NCBI GenBank assembly: GCA_025267735.1
Contig: CM046309.1
Span: 36,741,202-36,805,201, forward strand
Direction: 5' to 3'
Length of the DNA stretch: 64,000 nt
Origin: Mactra quadrangularis
Taxonomy: Eukaryota; Mollusca; Bivalvia; Venerida; Mactridae
Part shown: positions 35,530 to 46,779 of the stretch, piece after piece
Layout: every line of letters starts with the position of its first letter
How positions within the stretch are numbered: position 1 is the stretch's first letter
Made by a program: the position numbers and the translations under genes
Notes under the pieces: generated by a model
Told to the model about the DNA's origin: nothing
The model's database searches: none
Seen by the model: the letters and a program-made list of their open reading frames with translations, nothing else

Positions 35530-36345
35530 CTTGTGACTAGTGATAGTTAAATGCATTATCAATCAATTCTTAGATACGCTGAGTGGTCAGATTTTCATTT
35601 AACGTAACAAAGACAACGAATGTTATATCTATGAAAGTCCAACAAATTATAGTATTAATTTCACTATGTAAATTAATAACTAAGTGATTTCCAATAATGT
35701 TATACTAAAACATTAACAAGTTATATAAGGTCATTATATATTAATGTATTTAAATTAGTATATTTATTGATTGGCGATTTTTTATGGTATGTAACTAGAT
35801 AGTCCATTTTGTACATTTGGTCATAGCTGACACCTCCTCGTAAGGCTAAGCAGATATAGTTGACTTAATATTAAGTCTAGTAATAAACATTTTGGGAGAT
35901 ACAAGTGATATTAACACGTTTAAAATATAATGTTTTTGTCAAAAATGAAAATTACACACGATGGTTATTGAGCAACGCAAGGAACAAAGTTCAATGTGAT
36001 TGACAATTTTATGGCTTTAAGGTGAGAGAGATTTCATATATTTTACAATCCAAGCGTACAATGTAGTATATTTTATTCTTTTCTTACTTTGTAAGTTGTG
36101 AATATGATAATGTATCAAGTGACAAAATAAACGCATTAAAAGCATTGGTTTGATTTTCTAGTCTGTATTGACTTTTGGCGTTTTAGTTCAAATTAATAGT
36201 CTAAAAAAAGTACTAAGCTTTCCACAATGTGGAAATTTGTGCGTATTGTTTCTGAACAGGTGTTTTTATCTAAACTATTCTCCTTTCTGAGTTAATTTCA
36301 GCAAATAAATGACGATCTATATGTTTGTAAGTAAAATGTTGAATG
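35530..36345 (+). repeat. Duplicate of the 25480-26340 block
   Basis: Alignable throughout with the upstream flank of receptor gene 1. At about 36345 the alignment jumps from receptor-1 upstream sequence to the middle of its coding region (M1), implying a ~1.8-kb deletion in this copy. Confidence 0.8.
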
Positions 36346-37096
36346 TAACCATTTTGCCAGTCATTGTTTTATCATTTCTAAACTTAATGATTTTATACCA
36401 ACCGAAAGCGGAGAACGAATTTCATTCAGTATAACGTTACTGCTGGCGATTGCTGTATTCCTGACAATTGTGGCTGACAATTTACCAAAGACTTCTTCAC
36501 CGATGTCTCTGTTTAGTTACTACCTACTATCAGTTTTAGTGACCAGCAATTGTATAACGTTGACGGTTATATACAGTCTAAGATTGTTTCACAGAGAGGA
36601 ATCTGAACCCATCGGCTGTTACTGGCGATGTGTTGCTCGATTTATGAAATGTCAATGTAGGTCAAAGAAACGTGAAAAGGGGAACTTCAAACAAACGAAA
36701 CAAAAATCTTCAAATTCAGAATATAATAAAAATGGAAAAAGCGGTTCAACTCCATTTAAAAATCGAATTACCAATCACGAATTACGTGATGAGAAATCAT
36801 TGCATTTAAAAAATAATGCATATAATAGTATGCCACCACAAATGCGGGCACGAGGAAATGGTGTTGCAGAATGCAATATACATACTGAAGACGGCGTTGA
36901 TGAATTTGTAAACGACAAAGATAATACTTCAGATTATGCAGACGTCAATTGGCAAGATGTCAGTGTGGCATTTGATAGAATATGTTTTATATTTTTCTTT
37001 TTAATTCTGATAGCTGCTCAAGCCTCAATATTTGGATCAATAAACGTACAAAGAAGAGATGAGGATAAACTGTTTGCCCAATACTACCATGAATAG
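36346..37096 (+). pseudogene. Cys-loop receptor pseudogene, 5' half deleted
   Basis: Homologous to residues ~238-487 of receptor 1. The signal peptide and the whole ligand-binding domain are missing. In M1 a 4-base deletion (near 36392, TGATTTTATACCAACC against TGATTTATTTCATACCAACC) shifts the frame. From about 36400 to the stop at 37094-37096 the frame is clean and keeps M2 (DNLP end), M3, the cysteine cluster GCYWRCVARFMKCQC and M4. Internal-loop divergence from gene 1 is substantial, but M2-M4 are nearly identical, suggesting a fairly recent loss. No start codon in a sensible context remains. Confidence 0.88.
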
Positions 37097-39090
37097 AGAC
37101 TGATATTACATCTTGTCGGACTGTGTTGTGGCAAAACACATTGTTTATGAGTACATTTGTACAATTAATATTCATTGCTTTGTTTCTTTGTATTACATTT
37201 GATTTTTATTCCAAATTATGTACTGTTCCAATTTAATTTTTTCCTATTATGTTTCTGTTAGTAATGAGAATGACGTTGCTCAAAGATTCAAAGATAGCTA
37301 CTAGCTACTTGAGATTACTTTCAATTTCAACTGGCGTTTACGCGAATCTCAATATATTATAGCTTACATTTACATCCATTGTAGCGTTATTTGTGAAGAA
37401 TGAAGAAGTGAAACTTAAAGTGTTATGCCAATACTGCTAATTGTTGTTACATTATTTGCATGTATTTGTTAATTTACATGTACTTAATTGTAAGCAATAA
37501 GATATGCATTTAAAACATGTTGGGTAAATTGTTTTGAAATCAGCTGCTTATGGTTTTGTCATTCCAGGCAATGATTAATGTAAGTATATGTGTACAATTT
37601 TCTTGACTATAGCTTTGCTACTAATAAGTAAATACAGAGCAAGACTTATTTTAACATTTGGAAATTTATCTAATGCATGCATTTGGCTATGTAAATGGCC
37701 AACGAAAACAAATCAATAAACTAGTACCGTATTGTACATTGCATTTATAACCTGATTATACAGGTCTCACAGGTTGAATGATGCATATTCACCACCCAAT
37801 TATATACCTAGTAAGCATTCACCAAAACGAGTTATCTCGGATTTTCAGGTTTTGTCGCCCCATCTCAACATTTTGTTTGTTATGTTGGTGTGGTTTGTTG
37901 TCCAACAAATGTTTCCTGGAGTGGCTCTTTGAACCAATAATTTTTAATTCGCGAATACCAACGGCAGTCACTGACAACTGCCCTACTTTATGGACAGTAG
38001 GCAGAAGAATAGTCGAAGAAAATATTTCATGGCCAAACTCTACGGATGTAGGATTGATCGTTAATAAAAATAAACGTAAAACAGAAAATAAATCTTATAA
38101 TAATGATTTTGAAACATATCCATTATGATAATTTCAATGTAACAGTATTTGACATTGAATGTAACTAGAATAATTGTATGGCAAACATATCCATTTTTTT
38201 GTTTTACATTAAATAGATAAAATGTATTGAGCTGTAAGCTATTGAAATGTGTACATTAATTTTCATTTGAAACAACTAATGGTTTTGATGATAGACTATT
38301 GAGTTGTTGTCAGATTTCAATAAAAAAGAGTAGTGATTGAAAATTTAAAAAGCTTTGTCATTATTCACTTGGGACATGTTTTGTCATTTTAGTTGGTATT
38401 CTGAAAGGTAGGTTCATTTAGATTTATTAATGACTTGATTGGTTACCTTTTAGTCATATAAAAACATTAGAATTAACATTGTGTTGATGCATATTTCATT
38501 ATAGCACATCAAAAGCTTGATTTCGTACATTGTTCATATAACACATACGTTTGATACATTATGATTTTACTCATTGTGTGAAATAATTAGAACTTTTCTG
38601 CACATTTAAGAAAAAAGGTTTATAACTGCAATCCAAGACGGGTAGCCATATAAGCATTCTTTCTTTTTTAAGGGTAATAGTATAATACAAATCTGGATTA
38701 TTTTTATGCTCTAAGGTATGTTTTTATTATAATGTTTAACTATTGAAATAGTTTCAACTAAAATAACTCAACGAACGAAATGAAGTTATATCATTGATAG
38801 GAATGAAATATGTAGATGAACATTACTTTTGTAATTCTTGACTGCGTTTTGTTTTATGTCAAAATCACTACTTATAAATTACTCGTTCAGAGCTAACTTA
38901 TGAAAATACCCAGTCATCGTGTAAAATAAGTTTTCAATCTTTTCTATCGAAAAAAAAAAATACCTTATCGAGTTTACTTACGTTTGCAATATTTTTTACA
39001 CCTTATCCGAGTCTGATAATTATATCTGTAAGAAATAAAACTATTGAGGGGGTATGCAATTATCTATTTACTTTAAAATATCTTTGTTAC
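37097..39090. other. Flank between receptor pseudogene and receptor 2
   Basis: 37097-37620 is the duplicated 3' flank. A 116-codon open stretch at 37778-38128 shows no recognisable domain (see rejected items). The end forms the probable 5' intron of the next gene, closing with TCTTTGTTACAG at 39092. Confidence 0.5.
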
Positions 39091-39130
39091 AGATATTCAC
39101 TAACAGTGTCTTCACAGGGAAACTGACATT

Positions 39131-40567
39131 ATGTTTGAATTGCCTCGTTTATTCCACCTCCTGATTGCTTTGACACTCATTAGAACACCTCATCTCTGTC
39201 AGCATATTGATGAAGTTAAAAGACTAATAAAAGACAAGGAAACTAATTATGATAAAGAACTACGTCCAATTATTAATCAATCAGAACCTATTGCTGTGTA
39301 CTTAAACTTCAGTATTTTATCTATACAAGAAGTAAATGAGGTTAAACAGACTATATCTGTAAACGCTTACCTTACCATACATTGGAGAGACGAACAATTT
39401 ACATGGAATCCAGATGAATACGACGGGGCCAAACAATGTATAGTCAATAGCGGTCGCTTCTGGACACCGCCATTATTATTAAGCAACACTAACGGTGAGT
39501 TTGAAACAATTGGAAATCCATCGATACCAGTCAGATACATATCAACGGGGGATGCTTTTTACGTTCCTGGTCACTTACTTACGGTTTCGTGTCGATTAGA
39601 TATAACATTTTATCCTTGGGACAGACATGCATGCTTTCTTTATATAAATTCATGGGGATATTTATCTACGGAAATCCGTTTGATTAACCAATCTAGTAAA
39701 GTTGATACCAAACTTTACGCGGGTAACGGACAATGGGATTTGATAGGATCAAGAGTACAAGCATTTCCCAAAAATGTGACATTCTACAGAGTTTCTTTAT
39801 TCATAGAGAGGCAATCGACTTTTGATCTTGTGAACGTTCTATTGCCTGTAAGCATTTTATTTTTGTTGAACCTGATGGTTTATTTCATACCAGCAGAGAG
39901 TGGGGAACGCATATCATTCAGTATAACCTTGTTGTTGGCATTAACTGTGTTTTTGACAATTGTTGCTGACAATTTACCCAAGAGTTCAGAACCGATGGCT
40001 CTGTTTAGTTACTACCTACTAGCAGTGCTAGTGACCAGCAATTGTATAACACTGACTGTTATATACAGTCTTCGATTGTTTCACAGAGACGAATCAGAAC
40101 CTGTCGGCTGTTATTGGCGATGTATTGCCCGAATTATGAAATGTCAATGTAGGTCAAAGAAATGTATAAGAGGAAATTACCAAGAAAAACAACCCAATGA
40201 TGACTGCGTCTTTGAGAATCATACAGATGATGAATGTGGCGCAGGTGAAATTGATCTTCGAGTTGGCATGCATTCGTGTTATGACGCATACGCTAATCGA
40301 AATAAAGTACGAGAAGCAACACCCAAGATATGGTCACCGCAAAAAGATATTTCACATCCAATTGGCTTCGATAATCAGAAATACAATGGACAGGAACAGG
40401 AAAATACGAAAGGCGGCGTAAGAAATATTTGTTGGAAAGATGTCAGCGTTTCTTTTGATAAAATATGTTTTATATTTTTCACGCTGCTTCTGATTATTGC
40501 ATCCTCAGTATGTCTGTTATTTATTTACTTTGGACGACTTGCAAAAAATATCCACGATATAGGTTAG
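39131..40567 (+). CDS. Nicotinic-type Cys-loop receptor subunit 2 (intronless)
   Basis: 478 residues in one exon. Signal peptide ~1-23, Cys-loop C154-x13-C168 (RLDITFYPWDRHA between them). M1 is ~231-253, M2 ~258-279 (GERIS start, DNLP end), M3 ~288-314, and M4 lies near the C-terminus (ICFIFFTLLLIIASSVCLL). The loop A Tyr position is Ser118, there is no CC pair in loop C (PKNVTFYRVSLF) and Trp85 is kept. The cysteine cluster GCYWRCIARIMKCQC follows M3, as in gene 1. The loop between M3 and M4 differs from gene 1 in sequence and has extra cysteines. Acceptors sit at 39092 and possibly 39117, just before the ATG. The terminal 143 codons plus 3' flank are tandemly duplicated downstream. Confidence 0.92.
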   Translation: MFELPRLFHLLIALTLIRTPHLCQHIDEVKRLIKDKETNYDKELRPIINQSEPIAVYLNFSILSIQEVNEVKQTISVNAYLTIHWRDEQFTWNPDEYDGAKQCIVNSGRFWTPPLLLSNTNGEFETIGNPSIPVRYISTGDAFYVPGHLLTVSCRLDITFYPWDRHACFLYINSWGYLSTEIRLINQSSKVDTKLYAGNGQWDLIGSRVQAFPKNVTFYRVSLFIERQSTFDLVNVLLPVSILFLLNLMVYFIPAESGERISFSITLLLALTVFLTIVADNLPKSSEPMALFSYYLLAVLVTSNCITLTVIYSLRLFHRDESEPVGCYWRCIARIMKCQCRSKKCIRGNYQEKQPNDDCVFENHTDDECGAGEIDLRVGMHSCYDAYANRNKVREATPKIWSPQKDISHPIGFDNQKYNGQEQENTKGGVRNICWKDVSVSFDKICFIFFTLLLIIASSVCLLFIYFGRLAKNIHDIG

Positions 40568-40916
40568 GAAGCGTTTGTGGACCTTACTTGTGTTGAAAAC
40601 GTACGTTTGTTATTTTTATTGATTTATTTGTGTTGCGACAGTATCATTTTATTGATGTATATCTTATCAATCGTTCATATGTGGCCTTAAAATTGATGTG
40701 ACAATAGTGTGAGATAAACAACTGATCAGAACACTCGAATATTGTATGATAACAAACAAAAACGACAATAAAGCCATCCCCAAAAATATTGTTAAAAACA
40801 AATGTATTCAATATAAGAACAGTGTTAGTTACAGTGTATTTTTTAAACTTTGTTTAACGCTGTGTCAACACAACTTAGGTCATTTTACGGCGTCCAGCAC
40901 ACCGTACCTAACTTTT
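40568..40916 (+). repeat. 3' flank of receptor 2 with cut-off SINE
   Basis: Matches 41349-41745 except for a 46-bp stretch present only in the second copy (about 41580-41625). The last ~55 bp (40862-40916) are the start of a family-2 SINE that stops abruptly where the duplicated coding segment begins. This is the duplication junction. Confidence 0.85.
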
Positions 40917-41348
40917 ATGAAATGTCAATGTAGATCAAAGAAATATATAAGAAGAAATTACCCAGAAAAACAACCCAATGAAAACTTCGTCTTTGAGCAT
41001 CATACAGATGATGAATGTGGCGCAGGTGACATTGATCTTCGAGTTGGCATGCATTCGTGTTATGACGCATACGCTAATCGTAATAAAGTACGAGAAGCAA
41101 CATCCAAGATATGGTCACCGCAAAAAGATATTTCACATCCAATTGGCTTCGATAATCAGAAATACAATGGACAGGAACAGGAAAATACGAAAGGCGGCGT
41201 AAGAAATATTTGTTGGAAAGATGTCAGCGTTTCTTTTGATAAAATATGTTTTATATTTTTCATGCTGCTTCTGATTATTGCATCCTCAGTATGTCTGTTA
41301 TTTATTTACTTTGGACGACTTGCAAAAAATATCCACGATATAGGGTAG
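40917..41348 (+). pseudogene. Tandem duplicate of the 3' end of receptor 2
   Basis: Matches 40136-40567 base for base with few substitutions at a constant offset of 781 bp, without indels, including the stop codon. It encodes only residues 336-478 of receptor 2: cysteine cluster, intracellular loop and M4. Ligand-binding domain and M1-M3 are absent. An in-frame ATG in the preceding 3' flank (40746) makes a 200-codon open frame, but this joins untranslated and SINE sequence to the tail and is not a receptor. It could still be transcribed as an extra 3' end of receptor 2. Confidence 0.9.
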
Positions 41349-41674
41349 GAAGCGTTTGTGGACCTTACTTGTGTTGAAAACGTACGTTTGTTATTTTTAT
41401 TGATTTATTTGTGTTGCGACAGTATCATTTTATTGATGTATATCTTATCAATCGTTCATATGTGGCCTTAACATTGATGTGACAATAGTGTGATATAAAC
41501 AACTGATCAGAACATTCGAATATTGTATGATAACAAACAAAAACGACAATAAAACCATCACCAAAAATATTGTTAAAAAATGGTTGTTTCCACAAATAAA
41601 TGAACGAATATGTTAATTCAATATACAAATGTATTCAATATAAGAACAGTGTTAGTTACAGTGTATTTTTTTAA

Positions 41675-41955
41675 CTTTGTTTAACGCTGTGTCAACACAA
41701 TTTAGGTCATTTTACGGCGTCCAGCGCACCTAACCTAGCTTTCCTGGACCATTGTCTATAACATTACTCACCTACCCTTCCACAAGGCCGAAAACCTCTC
41801 CAAATAATCTAATCAATGGAAGAAAATTGACAATATTGTCAAATTTTCATGGTAGGACATAACCTCCCCGGGTGGGATTCGAACCTGTACCCCCTTCGGG
41901 ACACGAGATTCGAAATCACGGCGCGCTACTAACTGCGCTATCTACCCGGGTTAAG
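41675..41955 (-). mobile_element. SINE (family 2), full length, minus orientation
   Basis: The minus strand head is tRNA-like: GGGTAGATAGCGCAGTTAGT (A box) and CAGGTTCGAATCCCACC (B box). The body includes GACAATGGTCCAGGAAAGCT. The tail is TGACCTAAATTGTGTTGACA then CAGCGTTAAA. Best-preserved copy of the family here. Confidence 0.9.
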
Positions 41956-42959
41956 TACAGTGTATTGTATGTACTTGGTTAGAATACTGAATATTCACAT
42001 AATGGCTTTTAAGTATTGCCGCTATAAAATGATTAACAATCAAAGCCTTAATATCAATATTGATATTGTCAATGGTCTGAAAAATAACTAATTATGGAAA
42101 TTGATCAAATGTTTAGTATATTAATCTAAATGGTTCTACTGCAAAAATAACTTTTTCTACAGAAGTTTCCACTATTATTTTTGTAACATAGCTTACGTTT
42201 TTATTGTAATTGCTTTCCATGATAGTAAAGGTATATCGTAGTCGATAGTTAAATATAGTTGTCAATATCAAACAATTACATACTTTAACCACTAGGCTGT
42301 TTAAGATCGAGTCCAGTGTTAGATGAAACTACTTTCTATTATATTTAGCTGTAAACAATTACTTTCACTCGTGTATTATTGACGAGTATCATCAATGCAT
42401 TCTTGCTTAAGAAATCTCCGTATAAGAAATTGACATCTTGTTGAACTTATAAAAAAATCTTATACATTTTATGTCTCTAATGAATGTCACATATTGACTT
42501 AACGTTTTAATTACTGTTTTCGTATGCATTGTACATGACATCGATGTATACGGACTTTAAGTCTTATAGTTCTTATATGGTCATGTTTAGTTATTGACAA
42601 AGACATATTTACCACTTTTGTTTAGTATTGCATATGTTTACAATCATGTTTTCAAAGTACATGAAGTGTTACCATTGTTTGTATGCAACCATCTTTTCTG
42701 CAAGATTGAAAGCATGAAAAATGTTCATATTACCTTACATTTGTTAAAATGTTTGACTCCCAATTTTTTTCATCATATTCAGTATGCATGTTTTACTGTA
42801 ATTAGACGGGTATAAATCAACCGATTGTATTCTTTGGACATACATGTGGGTGTTTTACAATTTGATCTTTGAAGTATATTAACTATATAAAAAAAGACAT
42901 TTTACCTACGTCAATGTGAATTTTGTCTGGGATTGTTGCTTTCTCTTTGCTTAACAATA
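41956..42959. other. No gene recognised
   Basis: AT-rich. A 73-codon open stretch (42594-42815) lacks a domain or splice support. Confidence 0.35.
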
Positions 42960-43435
42960 GCAATTGTGAAAAACCCCAGAAACATGCCGTTATGTGAATA
43001 GGTATTGTGTAAAAAACCCAGAAACATGCCGTTATATGGATGGGTATTGTGTAAAAAACCCAGAAACATGCCGTTATGTGGATGGGTATTGTGAAAAAAA
43101 CCCAGAAACATGCCGTTATGTGGATGGGTACTGTGAAAAAACCCATAAACATGCCGTTATGTGGATTGGTATTGTGTAAAAAACCCAGAAACATGCCGTT
43201 ATGTGGATGGGTATTGTGGAAAAAAACCCAGAAACATGCCGTTATGTGGATGGGTATTGTGAAAAAACAAACCCAGAAACATGCCGTTATGTGGATAGCA
43301 ATTGTGAAAACCCCCAGAAACATGCCGTTATGTGAATGGGTATTGTGAACAAAACCCCCAGAAACATGCCGTTGTGTGAATGGGTATTGTTAACCAAACA
43401 GAAACATGCCGTTATGTGGATGGGTATTGTGAAAA
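42960..43435. repeat. Minisatellite, ~41-43 bp unit
   Basis: About eleven units of CCCAGAAACATGCCGTTATG followed by TGGATGGGTATTGTGAAAAA, varying in the A-run length and at single bases. Both strands are open for long stretches because the unit lacks stops. The predicted peptides are simple repeats (MFLGFFTIPIHITAC) and are not considered genes. Confidence 0.93.
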
Positions 43436-44446
43436 GTTATCAGTAAATTGAAGTTTTAACTGGCTTAAATAATTAATGTCGGAACCATTAGATAGAAATA
43501 AAGCATTTAAAAGGTAAGTCAATACAACCATTGATCATGGGAATGTAGAGACAAATGGTGTTAATGAGCTACAAATAATTCTAATACACTTAATTGATGA
43601 ACTAATGGGCGACTAAATAAATATCAAACAAAGTGTATTTACCATGTTTTACACTTAAAAGGTGTTTTTGACATCCATAGATTAATAATCTATAATACTT
43701 TTATCAGGGCGAGAAATATCTGATCAGTGTCAATTTAATCAAATCATGTTTGAGAGCTATTCTACAGACAATCGATATGCATTGTAACAGAATAAACTGC
43801 TTTGATATTTTAACCACTTTCACTAAAGTGTATTATAGTCTTCTATTAACCGAGACAAATTCTATTTAAACCGATTACAGGTTGTATATATTCATGTACA
43901 TGTATATTTAAATTTACCCTCATTAGTATAACAACTAGTTCAATTATACCGTTTTTATATGTAAACCACTGTTGAATTGTCTGACCATACTATTTATGTG
44001 GAAGTATATTTGTAATATGGGTAACAAAGGATTAGAGATCATCGTGACCATATCTCTGTTTTAATCATTTACCTGAATCACTGTGAGTATTTAAATTAAA
44101 TGTTTTAATAGCTTTGTTGTTTGCACTGCTAATTGAATATTGATCATATTTGAAAGTCATTGAAATGATTTTGTCAACCCTCTGCCGATGCAAAAACAAC
44201 GTTTTTACTTTTTCTCGGTTAAAAATTAACGACTTACAACATGATAGTATTGGCAAATGATTGTTTGTACCGCAAGAAAAACACGGTCACAACAAATTTA
44301 AATGCCGGATACAGTCTGTTGATGAGAACTTTAAATGTCATTCACTACTTTACAAGTGGCTTTGGTAAGCTGATAGAAAGTTATATTTGATACTAGCATA
44401 AAGAATGCGATATAGATATAATCTAGTACTCAATTTTATATTACAG
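43436..44446. other. 5' flank or intron of receptor 3
   Basis: AT-rich, no coding evidence. It ends with acceptor TATATTACAG at 44446, 33 bases before the receptor 3 ATG, so at least the end is probably a 5' untranslated intron. Confidence 0.45.
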
Positions 44447-44479
44447 GGCTTATTGTATAACATCTAAAAGATAAACAAA

Positions 44480-45949
44480 ATGTCGCAGGATATAATCAAA
44501 CTATACTTATGTTTTTGTTTGGTTATTGTTTTCCATGGAGTACAAATCTATAGTCAACAGTTGACAGATGTAAGACGACTTATTCAAGACAAGGAGTTAA
44601 ACTATGACAGAAACATTCGTCCTGTGAAAGACCAATCAAAGCCGATAACAACGTACATAGGGTTTTACTTAGTCTCTATAGGTGACGTGAACGAGCTACA
44701 ACAAACAATTACTTTAAATGCACTTTTTATTATGTCTTGGATAGATGAACAGATAACCTGGAATTCAAGCGATTACGGTTCTCTACAAACATTAATGGTC
44801 GAAAGCAATCGGTTTTGGACACCGTCAATTTTATGCACAACCACAGTTGAAAAGCCATCTCCAATTGGTGATCCGTGGATATATATTCGATATCTTTCAA
44901 ATGGTAGTGCTATTTACTTCCCTTGGGTTATTTTAACTTCGTCATGCCAGTTAGACATTAGGTTTTATCCTTTAGATAGGCACGTTTGTGAGTTGGGATT
45001 CAGTCCTTGGGGTTTTCTACCAAATGAATTCGTTTTACAAAATATAACAAGTAAAGTTGACACTTCTGCATATGTGCCAAACGGTCTCTGGAATTTAGTT
45101 GACACTAAAACAGGCACCACTGTTTTTCCCAATACGTATGTTTATTATACAGTGACATTGGTGTTTGAAAGACAACCCGCTTACGTCATTGTAAATATCA
45201 TCCTTCCTGTTATTTTCCTTACGTTGTTGAATCTAGTGACATTTTTTATTCCAAGCGGCAGTGGGGAGAGACTATCATTTACTGTAACATTATTGTTGGC
45301 AATCGCTGTATTCTTAACCATTGTATCAGACACTTTACCTAAAACATCTACGTCAATAGCAATACTAAGTTATTCGTTACTAACTGCTTTAGTGTTTAGT
45401 ACTTGTATAACGATTGTAACTGTTTATAGCCTACGTCTGAGTCAAAGAGACAAATCTACACCAGTTAGCGGTTGTTGGCAATGGATTGTGAATATTACAA
45501 GATGTCGGCAAAGGACAAAGAAATGTCATAGGCATGACGATCAACCTTGTGCTACAAAATCAAACAAACGAAACCAAAAGATGAGTATTATTACTCACCC
45601 TGCTCAAGTTCGGTCTAACCCATTTATTGTCCAACATGAAAGACCAATGAGATGGAATTCTCATGGAAATATTAGATCATTACTCCCGAGGACAAGCAAT
45701 GATGCACTGTTTCATACGTCAGTGCCTGTAAGTCCTAAAGAAAATTATGAAGACGGTGATACTATGAATGAAGTTGAGGAAAAGGAAAGTGAGATCACAT
45801 GGGAAGACGTTAGTGTTACATTTGATATTATCTGTTTTGCTTTCTTCTGCATTGTGTTGATAACTTTAATAACTGTAACTACTGCAGTTATCTGCACTGG
45901 GGTCGAGTCAGCTGATGAGTTGTTTAAACGAGGCAGTACTGGAGTATGA
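44480..45949 (+). CDS. Nicotinic-type Cys-loop receptor subunit 3 (intronless)
   Basis: 489 residues in one exon, the most diverged of the three. Signal peptide ~1-25, Cys-loop C156-x13-C170 (QLDIRFYPLDRHV between). M1 is ~234-256, M2 ~261-283 (GERLSF start, SDTLP end), M3 ~292-318, and M4 lies near residues 455-475. Glu -1' and Leu 9' suggest a cation channel. The loop A aromatic is lost (WTPSILCTTT), loop C lacks the vicinal cysteines (NTYVYYTVTLVF) and Trp87 is kept. The post-M3 cysteine cluster is altered (SGCWQWIVNITRCRQR). Acceptor TATATTACAG at 44446 implies a noncoding 5' exon, as for the other two genes. Confidence 0.92.
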   Translation: MSQDIIKLYLCFCLVIVFHGVQIYSQQLTDVRRLIQDKELNYDRNIRPVKDQSKPITTYIGFYLVSIGDVNELQQTITLNALFIMSWIDEQITWNSSDYGSLQTLMVESNRFWTPSILCTTTVEKPSPIGDPWIYIRYLSNGSAIYFPWVILTSSCQLDIRFYPLDRHVCELGFSPWGFLPNEFVLQNITSKVDTSAYVPNGLWNLVDTKTGTTVFPNTYVYYTVTLVFERQPAYVIVNIILPVIFLTLLNLVTFFIPSGSGERLSFTVTLLLAIAVFLTIVSDTLPKTSTSIAILSYSLLTALVFSTCITIVTVYSLRLSQRDKSTPVSGCWQWIVNITRCRQRTKKCHRHDDQPCATKSNKRNQKMSIITHPAQVRSNPFIVQHERPMRWNSHGNIRSLLPRTSNDALFHTSVPVSPKENYEDGDTMNEVEEKESEITWEDVSVTFDIICFAFFCIVLITLITVTTAVICTGVESADELFKRGSTGV

Positions 45950-46779
45950 TAAAATTGTTTAAATCGTTTTAGACATAATCTGACAGTGTGTGATCTTTAT
46001 TATTAGTTTATACATAGTTCATTTCGTATGTTATCATTTCATATTTGTATTCTTTTGTTCTAATTTTTGAATAGCATGTTTGCATTATTGGCTCTTGTTT
46101 TATAACATCGATTTCAAAGAAATGTGCTATGTTGTTAGCATATTTAAACTGTGTAGATTTACCTGAAATACATTTATTTCAAAAGTACATACATGGATAT
46201 ATTCATTGATTTTCTTGTTGAACGTTTTTAATTTTAACAATTCAACTGCCGTCTTTGTGTAAATTTTCTACTTGTCCAAAAGAAAGACAATTTATTTTAG
46301 AAGTATTGTGCCAGCTTTCTGAGTAAATATCACCTTTGTTGGGAGCGATTTAAAGCATCCAGTGACCGTGAAATTATTCAAGCTTTTGAAAATTGAGAAA
46401 AATGGGACTGTATATGTATTTAAATACATCTATACAATTTATTGACATAAATCAAAATATTTGTTTTATCACTGTTAAGACGTTTATGGCATTGACTTTA
46501 GTAAATTGTGCTAACGTATTATCTGTTGTCAAAATCACTTTTGGTTGACAAATAGTATTGTTTTAACTAGAATTTTGATTGGCGGTTTTTCTAGTCGCTC
46601 AAACAATATACGTTTACGTGCGTGGTGTTGACTTTATCGACATAATATCAAGTGTTTATTTTTATCTCAGGTCAATTGCACATGCTATACAACTCTTGCC
46701 ATATTGCTAATTGTTAAAGCATGTGTAAAATTAGGTAGACATTCAACTGAGTAACATCAAAGACTCTAATAGAACGTAC
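45950..46779. other. 3' flank of receptor 3
   Basis: AT-rich, no other gene seen. Confidence 0.4.

Noticed and set aside
37778..38128. 116-codon plus-strand frame, with an alternative frame containing CYVGVVCCPTNVSW after a possible acceptor
   Set aside because: No domain, no partner exon, and two competing frames. A terminal exon of an unknown gene is possible but not supportable.
40746..41348. 200-codon frame ending in a receptor tail
   Set aside because: The first ~57 codons come from 3' flank and SINE sequence. Only the tail is homologous, so it is annotated as a duplicated 3' fragment, not a gene.
42883..43348. Open frames on both strands of the ~42-bp minisatellite
   Set aside because: Simple by-product of a stop-free unit; the opposite strand is equally open.
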